Origin: Flavobacteriales bacterium
GTDB lineage: Bacteria > Bacteroidota > Bacteroidia > Flavobacteriales_D > SKUL01
Direction: 5' to 3'
Assembly: GCA_007129985.1 (NCBI GenBank)
Contig: SKUL01000107.1
Coordinates: forward strand, 1-5,752
DNA: 5,752 bases
Both the position numbers and the translations under genes were made by a program. Positions 1-4,536 of this stretch are shown here, piece by piece. The first letter of the stretch is position 1, and each line of letters begins with the position of its first letter. The notes under the pieces are model-generated. The model was given only the letters and a program-made list of their open reading frames with translations. It was not told where the DNA came from and did no database searches.

Positions 1-78
1 GATAGTGAGCGCACCGCTCTGGGCTTCTTTGGCGCATCTGCTACCAGCGAGGCCGAGGTAGTAGCCGGGGTGGATTAA
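1..78 (+). CDS. Possible 3' end of an unidentified plus-strand gene (partial)
   Basis: The first frame is open from the window edge to a TAA at 76-78 and would encode 25 residues ending in EVVAGVD. It includes the short run LGFFGAS, which loosely recalls the FFGA(T/A)P motif near the C-terminus of some phage tail and fibre proteins, but this is too short to assign a family. The local GC content is higher than in the rest of the window. The opposite strand is also open across part of this stretch, so the coding strand is uncertain. Positions 79-151 hold nothing I can name. Confidence 0.2.
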   Translation, partial: DSERTALGFFGASATSEAEVVAGVD

Positions 79-151
79 GCCCTGTCCTCGATGATGGGGA
101 TGGCTTTGAGGTGAGGGTTTAAAAGCTTACATCTCTGAGGTACGGGAAATA

Positions 152-385
152 TCACCACCTTTTCATTTCTCTAATACATAAAGTGGGTTGAATTACCCCG
201 AATACGGGGTAATTGCGAAACGGTTCTGCAATTCTGGAATTAGAGTGTTTTTCTAATAATTGTTGCTCTATCGAGTCTCCATCTCTTTGCTGACTTTGGC
301 TTGTGAGACTCTGTATTTCTGCACTTTGATTGTTGCAGGAAACGCAGAATAATAGTCCTAACATATAACTAGAGAGGGTCTTCAT
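152..385 (-). CDS. Small lipoprotein-like ORF, probably truncated or decayed
   Basis: This frame encodes 77 residues from the ATG at 385. An in-frame ATG at 418 would only add a polar, non-signal-like leader. The N-terminus looks like a short secretion signal: MKTLSS, a hydrophobic stretch YMLGLLFCV, then SC followed by NNQ. That resembles a relaxed Bacteroidota lipobox with the lipidated Cys at residue 17, although the -3 residue is Cys rather than the usual Leu/Ile/Val. Residues 18-50 are polar and Gln/Ser-rich, as expected for the spacer after a lipid anchor. The rest shows no recognisable domain. A perfect hairpin (191-214) lies inside the 3' third, so the last ~20 codons may be read through from non-coding DNA. 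I infer a truncated lipoprotein gene of unknown function; a chance ORF cannot be excluded. Confidence 0.35.
   Translation of the reverse strand: MKTLSSYMLGLLFCVSCNNQSAEIQSLTSQSQQRDGDSIEQQLLEKHSNSRIAEPFRNYPVFGVIQPTLCIREMKRW
191..214. repeat. Perfect 10-bp inverted repeat with AATA loop
   Basis: AATTACCCCG (191-200) and CGGGGTAATT (205-214) are exact reverse complements separated by AATA. The stem is strong enough to form in RNA or single-stranded DNA. No T tract follows on either strand, so it is not a classic intrinsic terminator. It interrupts the 3' part of the lipoprotein-like ORF. It does not share the TTTGCAA core of the other hairpins in the window and so appears to be a different element. 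Confidence 0.7.
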
Positions 386-497
386 TTTAAAACGGAAACC
401 AACCCCAACTTGTCCCACACTTCTTACTTTTCATCGACAATGTGGCCAAAGCTTTGGTTTGCTCAAAGATGCAGAAAATTGGGTAAGCCGCATAATG

Positions 498-548
498 TGC
501 GTTTACAAACGGCATACTCAATCGTCCTTCTTGCAAACGAGGACGAGG
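498..548 (+). repeat. Degenerate REP-like hairpin pair, copy 1
   Basis: This 51-nt stretch aligns without gaps to the double-hairpin part of the 162-bp repeats at 1597-1758 and 3534-3695. Its first hairpin (499-513) has lost pairing in the left arm (GCGTTT instead of GCCGTT). The second (523-545) reads CGTCCTTCTT-GCA-AACGAGGACG and carries mismatches in the left arm. The upstream ~100 bp shared by the other two copies is absent or unrecognisable. It lies 32 nt beyond the stop codon of the MNT gene, matching the placement of copy 2 relative to the abiEii stop. A GC-rich palindrome-like CGCGTTGCGC follows at about 562-571. Confidence 0.75.
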
Positions 549-580
549 ATAGAACCTGACACGCGTTGCGCACCAGTACA

Positions 581-958
581 TTATGGATTCTTTGCATCCT
601 CATTATCAGGGCAATCATCAGGCTTTACACGATACTTTTCATTGGGCTCATTCACCACCATTTCTTTTTCATAGAACACTTTTCCCACTCGTTGTATGTG
701 GTCTATCAGTTCGGGATGATTGATTTTGTGGTGAAGCGAAAGGTCTATTTTGTAAGGCAAAAGCAAGTCGTCCAGCTGGTTTTCTAATTTCATCAGGCTG
801 CTGTAGTCCAATTCGCCCATGATGGTCAGGTCTATGTCGGAGCCGGGTTTGTAGTTGCCCTTTGCCCGCGAACCATAAACGATGACTTGCTCAATCTGTG
901 GGTATTGACCAAAGACAGAATTAAGCAGGTCTATATGCCGTTGTTTTAAACCAAACAT
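581..958 (-). CDS. mntA: MNT-family nucleotidyltransferase (MntA-like antitoxin of a HEPN/MNT pair)
   Basis: This 125-residue protein is a minimal polymerase-beta-type nucleotidyltransferase. Residues 29-43 carry the full GSX10DXD signature (GSRAKGNYKPGSDID), with metal-binding Asp41 and Asp43, and KIDLS places the likely third catalytic Asp at residue 72. In characterised type VII systems MntA inactivates the partner HEPN RNase by transferring AMP to its active-site tyrosine; the same role here is inferred from family and pairing. The ATG at 956-958 directly follows the TAA of the HEPN gene (TAAATG), which suggests translational coupling. The typical family fold ends near residue 98 (VFYEK). 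The remaining ~27 residues are acidic and proline-containing, resemble no domain I know, and may be acquired or disordered. The family match is strong; the symbol follows the HepT/MntA precedent. Confidence 0.9.
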   Translation of the reverse strand: MFGLKQRHIDLLNSVFGQYPQIEQVIVYGSRAKGNYKPGSDIDLTIMGELDYSSLMKLENQLDDLLLPYKIDLSLHHKINHPELIDHIQRVGKVFYEKEMVVNEPNEKYRVKPDDCPDNEDAKNP

Positions 959-1375
959 TTATCGGTCTTTCAATTGGGTCATTCTGTCTCTGAAATTCAG
1001 GAACAGGGTGTAATACCATTCCACTACATTTTTCACGATTTCTTTCGCGGTTTCTTCGTTGTACGTGTGCGTAGATTTATTCCGGCTTTTTATCATCTCC
1101 ATCCAACCTTCGCCATCTTCAATTAATCCTTTGTTAAAAGCCTCCCGCGTAGCATCTCTGGAACCCGTAATACTTGTGTTGCCCTGATATTCAAAGTAAT
1201 CTTTGAGTACATTCCATGCCAGTTCGTGTGTAAACTCAAAGCGTTGAATCAAGCCTTGCTCTTCCAGGTCGGAAATGCTTTCGTTTTTGCATTTCACTAC
1301 CGCTTCTTCCAAAAGCAAAAAGGCTTTCAGAAAATTCTGAAATCGCTGCTGCCATCTGATGTCTTGTTCGCTCAT
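959..1375 (-). CDS. hepT: HEPN-domain nucleotidyltransferase substrate-binding protein (HI0074/HepT-like toxin)
   Basis: This all-helical protein is 138 residues from the chosen start and belongs to the HI0074 'nucleotidyltransferase substrate binding' branch of HEPN proteins. The opening SEQDIRWQQRFQNF and the central FEFTHELAWNVLKDY match that family. Residues 98-105, RNKSTHTY, form the RX4HXY motif: Arg and His are the predicted RNase active site, and the Tyr is the residue AMPylated by MntA in studied systems. With its neighbour it forms an apparently intact type VII toxin-antitoxin pair, toxin gene first, which may act in phage defence. I chose the ATG at 1375 because homologues start a few residues before DIRW; the in-frame ATG at 1384 would add MDV and cannot be excluded. 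I see no clear promoter match in the 220 nt upstream. Its TAA abuts the ATG of the MNT gene. Confidence 0.9.
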   Translation of the reverse strand: MSEQDIRWQQRFQNFLKAFLLLEEAVVKCKNESISDLEEQGLIQRFEFTHELAWNVLKDYFEYQGNTSITGSRDATREAFNKGLIEDGEGWMEMIKSRNKSTHTYNEETAKEIVKNVVEWYYTLFLNFRDRMTQLKDR

Positions 1376-1596
1376 AACGTCCATCCAATTCTTTGTAAAT
1401 CCTGTTCGTTTGCTTTGTCGCGTTTACTGGTTTGGTGCATTTCTGCTGAAGGAGCAAAAGCGCACCCCTTCGTTCTCTTGTCAAATGCCTGTATGTCTCC
1501 TCCCAATTTTCCGGAGTCCTTGAATGCACGCATACCCAAAGGTAACCAAAAGAACTCTTCCTCGCCCTCGTGGCAAACTATAACCTATGAGAGCGA

Positions 1597-1758
1597 CATT
1601 GGTACTACCGAAACAAGAAATCACTCGCCGCAAAATGCGGTGAATGTTTGGTTTTTGCACCGCATGTGAGGGTAAATGGATGGCTTTTGGTGAGGAATCC
1701 TTGCCGTTGCAAACGGCATACTCAGTCGTCCTCGTTGCAAACGAGGACGAGGTTAGGG
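1597..1758 (+). repeat. 162-bp repeat with two hairpins, copy 2 (left flank of AbiE cassette)
   Basis: This block matches 3534-3695 at 159 of 162 positions, in the same orientation (offset 1937). It starts at CATTGGTACTACCG and ends at GAGGTTAGGG. It contains an inverted repeat ATGCGGTG (1635-1642)/CACCGCAT (1658-1665) with a 15-nt loop. It also holds hairpin I, GCCGTT-GCA-AACGGC (1703-1717), and hairpin II, CGTCCTCGTT-GCA-AACGAGGACG (1727-1749), which has a perfect 10-bp stem. The hairpin pair lies just beyond the 3' end of abiEii. It resembles REP/BIME-type elements seen in Bacteroidota intergenic DNA. No REP-associated transposase is in the window, so that class name is an inference. Confidence 0.92.
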
Positions 1759-1786
1759 GTCTATTCGTTTTGTGATATAGCTCATT

Positions 1787-2578
1787 TTAAATTCGTTCAA
1801 TCAATGTGGTTTTTACTGATTCGTATGCTACATGTGGGTCATAGGGCACATCCGGTCGCAACAAAGCAGTTGTGTCTCCTAAAAATTCACTGTCTTTCAT
1901 TTTAGCCTCCATGTTGAGAATAAACTCCATTTGTGTGGGTGGCTTTTCTACTGAGAACTTCATGTATTCACGGTAGCTCTGCAGCATAGCTTCTGTATCC
2001 AAACCAGGTTCTTGCGTGAGCGCAATATGCACATCGTAAAGATCCCGGCCTTTTCTTCTTTGGTACAATGCCCGCAATTTGGTTCCCAATAATTCTTCTA
2101 AGCTATAGGTGGTCAGGTAGCAGCTACCCTCAAACCAAGAGGATTTTACTTCAAAGGGAAATTGTTGAAGTCCGAGTACATTGAAGTGTTCCCGGGTATT
2201 TGTTTCGACCTTTAACCGAAGGTTTATCACAGGGGGGAATTCTGATTCAAATCGATAGGAAAGTTTGAAATTGTGCTCTTTAGGACTCCGTTTTGGTTCA
2301 CCAAGAAACGACAGTCTTTCCCGAATTCTGTCCACTATTGGTCCAAATGGTTCACTAGTGATTTGCACCAGATCAATATCTTCTGAATAGCGTGGCTGTG
2401 GATGTAGATAAAGCTTGTGCAAGGCCGTACCACCACGAAAGGCAAGCCTGTTGGCCAAATATTCATCAGAGAATATTTCCACCAAAGCACGGCAAATCAC
2501 CAGGTCTTGCTCTATCTGTTCGTTGCTTTGCCACGGCACCTGCTGACTCCACTCCATGATATGTGCCCTTGGTATCAT
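1787..2578 (-). CDS. abiEii: Nucleotidyltransferase toxin of the AbiEii/AbiGii family (type IV toxin-antitoxin)
   Basis: This 263-residue protein carries the hallmark motifs of the AbiEii nucleotidyltransferase family. FRGGTALHKLY (47-57) is followed by RYSEDIDLV (63-71), giving the GG…SxDID nucleotide- and metal-binding site with Asp67 and Asp69. Further on, TKLRALYQRRKGRDLYDV (166-183) is the conserved Lys/Arg-rich motif ending in RDLYD. In characterised AbiE systems this protein is a GTP-binding nucleotidyltransferase that causes reversible growth arrest and aborts phage infection, and it is countered by AbiEi without stable protein contact. The length is normal and all visible motifs are intact, so it should be functional. 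Its ATG overlaps the TGA of abiEi by 4 nt (ATGA at 2575-2578), a standard coupling arrangement. The stop is 28 nt from the end of the left 162-bp repeat. Confidence 0.95.
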   Translation of the reverse strand: MIPRAHIMEWSQQVPWQSNEQIEQDLVICRALVEIFSDEYLANRLAFRGGTALHKLYLHPQPRYSEDIDLVQITSEPFGPIVDRIRERLSFLGEPKRSPKEHNFKLSYRFESEFPPVINLRLKVETNTREHFNVLGLQQFPFEVKSSWFEGSCYLTTYSLEELLGTKLRALYQRRKGRDLYDVHIALTQEPGLDTEAMLQSYREYMKFSVEKPPTQMEFILNMEAKMKDSEFLGDTTALLRPDVPYDPHVAYESVKTTLIERI

Positions 2579-3393
2579 TCGTCAATGTCAATTTCAGTAT
2601 TCACAATCACTTTCCAGCGATTATTGGAAGAAAAGCCTTTGTTCTCTCTGGCTGCCTTTAGCGGAATGCGGAACATACTCAGCCCCTCCCGGTTCATGGC
2701 TTCAAAAAGAGCATCCGCCAATTCTCTGTTGTAGCAAGCATTCTCCAATAAATAGCCCAATCGCTGCAATGTGGTAACATGCACATGCTCCATTACCCCG
2801 GTGGTGAAATCAGTTGGCTTGATAGCTTCTGCCAGCTCGCTAAGCACGGTAGCCGCCCGATTGAGGCCTCCTACACGTTTTTCAAATTGAATCAAGTCAC
2901 AAGCAGTGAGCGCGGCATTTGAAATGTTCAGGTATCCGGCTTCCGTTTTTCTTTTTTCAATCAGCGATTGCGGAACCGCCTTGATGCTGATGTAATTAAT
3001 TTTAAGTCCTTTTTTTTGAGTAGGGCGCAGTACGGGAAAATCAGTCATAACAAAAAACTCTTGTGGCTGCTGATGGGACGCTCCATGAAAAGCAGCTGCA
3101 TTGAGCAGTGCTACATAGTATGGCCTTCGCAAATGCCTCATAAAAGCTTCCAAATAGAGCTGTGGAGGGAGAATGCCTTTGTTGCTGTATTGTGGAGGTA
3201 TAATCAAGTAATACCCTTTATACAATGAAACAATCTTACCCTTTTTACTAAGTCTGCTAAGTGCCCGTTTAACGGCAATATCAGTATAGTCCGGAATCTC
3301 CTGTTGTAAGACTTCTTTTGCAAAGCTATAGACTCCTTTCGCCAGTAATTTGTCTAGCCATTGTATGATTGATATTTCGTTTCGCTCTGCCAT
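2575..3393 (-). CDS. abiEi: AbiEi-family transcriptional regulator / antitoxin (type IV toxin-antitoxin)
   Basis: This 272-residue protein has an N-terminal winged helix-turn-helix (about residues 8-66). VKRALSRLSKKGKIVSLYKG is the recognition helix and wing, and is followed by the family-typical YYLIIPPQY. The middle region, with PYYVALLNAAAFHGA (91-105) and QEFFVMTDF (111-119), and the later GGLNRAATVLSELAEAI (175-191), match the AbiEi C-terminal antitoxin domain. In studied AbiE operons this protein represses its own promoter through inverted repeats, and the C-terminal domain neutralises AbiEii. Both roles fit here: a 16-bp-arm inverted repeat lies 13 nt upstream of the ATG, and abiEii overlaps the 3' end by 4 nt. 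Length and motifs look complete. Confidence 0.94.
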   Translation of the reverse strand: MAERNEISIIQWLDKLLAKGVYSFAKEVLQQEIPDYTDIAVKRALSRLSKKGKIVSLYKGYYLIIPPQYSNKGILPPQLYLEAFMRHLRRPYYVALLNAAAFHGASHQQPQEFFVMTDFPVLRPTQKKGLKINYISIKAVPQSLIEKRKTEAGYLNISNAALTACDLIQFEKRVGGLNRAATVLSELAEAIKPTDFTTGVMEHVHVTTLQRLGYLLENACYNRELADALFEAMNREGLSMFRIPLKAARENKGFSSNNRWKVIVNTEIDIDE

Positions 3394-3406
3394 TATTAGG
3401 GTGAAA

Positions 3407-3445
3407 TTTTGCGAAAGGTACCATAATTCGGTACTTTTCGCAAAA
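3407..3445 (-). promoter_or_regulatory. AbiEi operator overlapping a Bacteroidota-type promoter
   Basis: TTTTGCGAAAGGTACC (3407-3422) and GGTACTTTTCGCAAAA (3430-3445) form an inverted repeat with 15 of 16 arm positions complementary and a 7-nt spacer. On the minus strand, TTG (3443-3441), 20 nt, then TACCTTTC (3420-3413) matches the Bacteroidota -33/-7 promoter (TTG…TAnnTTTG) at 7 of 8 positions in the -7 box. The implied transcript would begin about 13 nt before the abiEi ATG. The two promoter boxes lie within opposite arms of the palindrome, so AbiEi binding should block RNA polymerase. The sequence pattern is direct; the regulatory role is inferred from known AbiE autorepression. Confidence 0.8.
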
Positions 3446-3533
3446 AATCTATTTCTCTATTCAGGTGAAAGCTTCCCCGCAAAACCAGTTTCAATCAGGA
3501 TTTAGCTTTGCAACTTTGGCACGGTCAGGGAGG

Positions 3534-3695
3534 CATTGGTACTACCGAAACAAGAAATCACTCGCCGCAAAATGCGGTGAATGTTTGGTTTTTGCACCGC
3601 ATGTGAGGGTAAATGGATGGCTTTTGGTGAGGAATCCTTGCCGTTACAAACGGCATTCTCAATCGTCCTCGTTGCAAACGAGGACGAGGTTAGGG
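3534..3695 (+). repeat. 162-bp repeat with two hairpins, copy 3 (right flank of AbiE cassette)
   Basis: This is the direct repeat of 1597-1758. The only three differences are G/A in the loop of hairpin I, A/T and G/A in the spacer between hairpins. Hairpin I is at 3640-3654 and hairpin II at 3664-3686; the inverted repeat ATGCGGTG/CACCGCAT is at 3572-3579 and 3595-3602. Identity drops immediately outside the boundaries on both sides. It lies about 88 nt upstream of the AbiE operator. Confidence 0.92.
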
Positions 3696-3700
3696 TTAAA

Positions 3701-3747
3701 GGATGGCTTTTGGTTAGGAATTCTTGCCGTTACAAACGGCATTCTCA
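3701..3747 (+). repeat. Partial tandem copy of the repeat (hairpin I unit)
   Basis: These 47 nt repeat positions 3615-3661 of the adjacent copy with two mismatches (offset 86 bp). They include a second hairpin I, GCCGTT-ACA-AACGGC at 3726-3740. The copy stops at ATTCTCA, exactly where the reading frame of the ATP-binding remnant begins on the other strand. The element therefore seems to have grown by tandem duplication or to have inserted next to an existing copy. The remnant's stop codon (3745-3747) lies within the repeat. Confidence 0.85.
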
Positions 3748-4017
3748 GTGCTCTTCACGGCTAACCCAGTTTATCGCTCCTTCAAGTAATCCCATGACTT
3801 TGTCATTTAGCTCAGCTTCAAGTATAGCTTTTACTTGGTCACTAGCTCCGTCACAATAAGCTACAACATCATCTAAATCCATGAAAACATTGAGGTTAGC
3901 TTGGTCAACAGCTCCGTCACTAGCTTGGTCATTAACATGAGCTGGAAGAGTTACAAGTACATAACTGGTATCATCCGTTTCAAAAGAAGGTTCAGGAGAG
4001 TCCAGATGATAGATTCC
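3745..4017 (-). pseudogene. Internal/C-terminal remnant of a COG2865-type ATP-binding regulator gene
   Basis: A 90-codon open frame with no start codon of its own reads DSPEPSFETDDTSYVLVTL early on. This is the stretch that, in AlbA_2/HATPase_c_4 (COG2865) regulators, follows the ATPase domain. It is followed by a linker of DQAS/DGAV/DQAN-type four-residue repeats and then by QVKAILEAE and LLEGAINWVSREE, the start of the C-terminal winged-helix region. The frame ends abruptly after SREEH at a TGA that lies inside the hairpin repeat at 3701-3747, where the family would continue with most of its helix-turn-helix. At the other end, similarity stops at the A tract of the 4020-4068 hairpin. The N-terminal DNA-binding and ATPase domains are missing, so it cannot be functional. 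A second, intact member of the family lies at 4984-5752. The family identification is from recognition of the linker and FETDD segment. Confidence 0.7.
3832..3933. repeat. 12-bp imperfect repeats in the remnant's linker
   Basis: Units related to AGCTTGGTCACT and AGCTCCGTCACT occur at 3832-3843, 3844-3855, 3898-3909, 3910-3921 and 3922-3933. They encode the four-residue periodicity (S/V)DQ(A/V) and SDGA on the minus strand. Two blocks are separated by 42 nt that encode 14 non-repetitive residues, an insertion that keeps the frame. Linker repeats of this kind are common in COG2865 proteins. Confidence 0.75.
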
Positions 4018-4019
4018 CC

Positions 4020-4068
4020 AAAAAAAAACCGACTCGGGCGCGTTTGCAACGCGTTCGGAGGTTTTTTT
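4020..4068. terminator. Bidirectional terminator-like hairpin with TTTGCAA loop
   Basis: A GC-rich imperfect stem at 4029-4061 has the loop TTTGCAA (4043-4049) closed by CGCG/CGCG (4039-4042, 4050-4053). It is flanked by nine A (4020-4028) and seven T (4062-4068). Either strand would therefore give a hairpin followed by a U run. It sits 81 nt after the stop of the DUF2805 gene and may terminate that transcript leftward. The stem pairs better, through G-U wobbles, as plus-strand RNA. The loop is the reverse complement of the TTGCAAA core of the 162-bp repeats' hairpins, which suggests shared ancestry or convergent loop preference. Confidence 0.65.
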
Positions 4069-4148
4069 GAGAAAGGGTTTGAAGGTTTATGGTATTGCTT
4101 GCGTTGTATAAGCTGGCATGCATACAAACCCGCGCCGGAACGGTAACA

Positions 4149-4424
4149 CTACCGCTTGGAAATTTTGTTGTTGCTGATGCTCTTTTGCCTTGCACACCTA
4201 AACCGCCTCATACCCGTGGGCTGCTTGCTCAAATGCTTATTACTTACGCCGCTGTTTACTCTCTTACGCCACAAATTAAAACTACTCCTTTTCAGGCTCT
4301 TCCTCATCAGCACAACGACTTCCTGCTCAGAAACGCCAAATTGAAATTGTATGGCCTCAAAAGGGGTTCTATCCTCCCAGGCCATTTCTATGATGCGGTC
4401 TATTTCTTGCTCGGTTAAATGCAT
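4149..4424 (-). CDS. TIGR03643/DUF2805 family protein
   Basis: This 91-residue basic protein matches the TIGR03643 (DUF2805) family nearly end to end. It opens with HLTEQEIDRIIEMAWEDRTP and continues with a helix-turn-helix-like segment FEAIQFQFGVSEQEVVVLMR. Then come LKRSSFNLWRKRV, a Lys/Arg-rich stretch, and the conserved tail RQKSISNNKISKR. The family's biochemical role is unknown. The helical pattern and strong positive charge suggest a small nucleic-acid-binding protein (inference). Family members are often found near cryptochrome/photolyase and DUF2256 genes, neither of which is present here. I chose the ATG at 4424 because homologues start at MHLTEQE or equivalent; the frame extends upstream to 4544, but that part is low-complexity and unlike the family. 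It follows the dprA-like gene by 112 nt on the same strand, with a terminator-like hairpin beyond its stop. Confidence 0.9.
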   Translation of the reverse strand: MHLTEQEIDRIIEMAWEDRTPFEAIQFQFGVSEQEVVVLMRKSLKRSSFNLWRKRVNSGVSNKHLSKQPTGMRRFRCARQKSISNNKISKR

Positions 4425-4536
4425 GTGCGCGCCGTGTAGGCTCCCAAAAAACAGTTTTACGCTCACCTTGTTCTGCCGAAAATGGGAAAAGAAGCGGGGA
4501 GGATGTGGGGTGAGGATAAGTTTGGGAGTTGAGCAT

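Noticed and set aside
96..120. Possible further degenerate repeat copy (GGGATGGCTTTGAGGTGAGGG)
   Set aside because: It recalls the GGATGGCTTTTGGTGAGGA segment of the 162-bp repeats, but the match is short and gapped and has no adjoining hairpin, so chance similarity cannot be excluded.
446..457. 12-bp palindrome CCAAAGCTTTGG
   Set aside because: It is a perfect palindrome, but isolated, with no nearby gene start on which it would act as an operator and no second copy in the window.
1236..1529. Minus-strand open frame upstream of and overlapping the HEPN gene
   Set aside because: Its 3' half overlaps the HEPN gene in another frame and its 5' half has no recognisable domain; I could not support a gene here.
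1226..1669. Plus-strand open frame overlapping the HEPN gene and the left repeat
   Set aside because: It runs antisense to a well-supported HEPN gene and then through non-coding repeat DNA; its translation shows no family features.
498..3747. Integron cassette array with the repeats as attC sites
   Set aside because: The idea fits cassettes carrying toxin-antitoxin genes with a 3' structured repeat. However, the repeats lack paired GTTRRRY/RYYYAAC core sites flanking an attC-like stem, hairpins I and II fold separately, and no integrase is seen.
498..3747. CRISPR array
   Set aside because: The repeated units are few, hundreds of bases or more apart or in irregular tandem, and lack uniform spacers; no cas gene is present.
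3465..3859. Plus-strand open frames of 92-99 codons across the right repeat (3465-3764 and 3581-3859)
   Set aside because: Their sequence is mostly hairpin repeat read as protein (the SSLQTRTR-type string appears at each repeat copy in varying frames), and the second overlaps the remnant antisense. They are repeat shadows.
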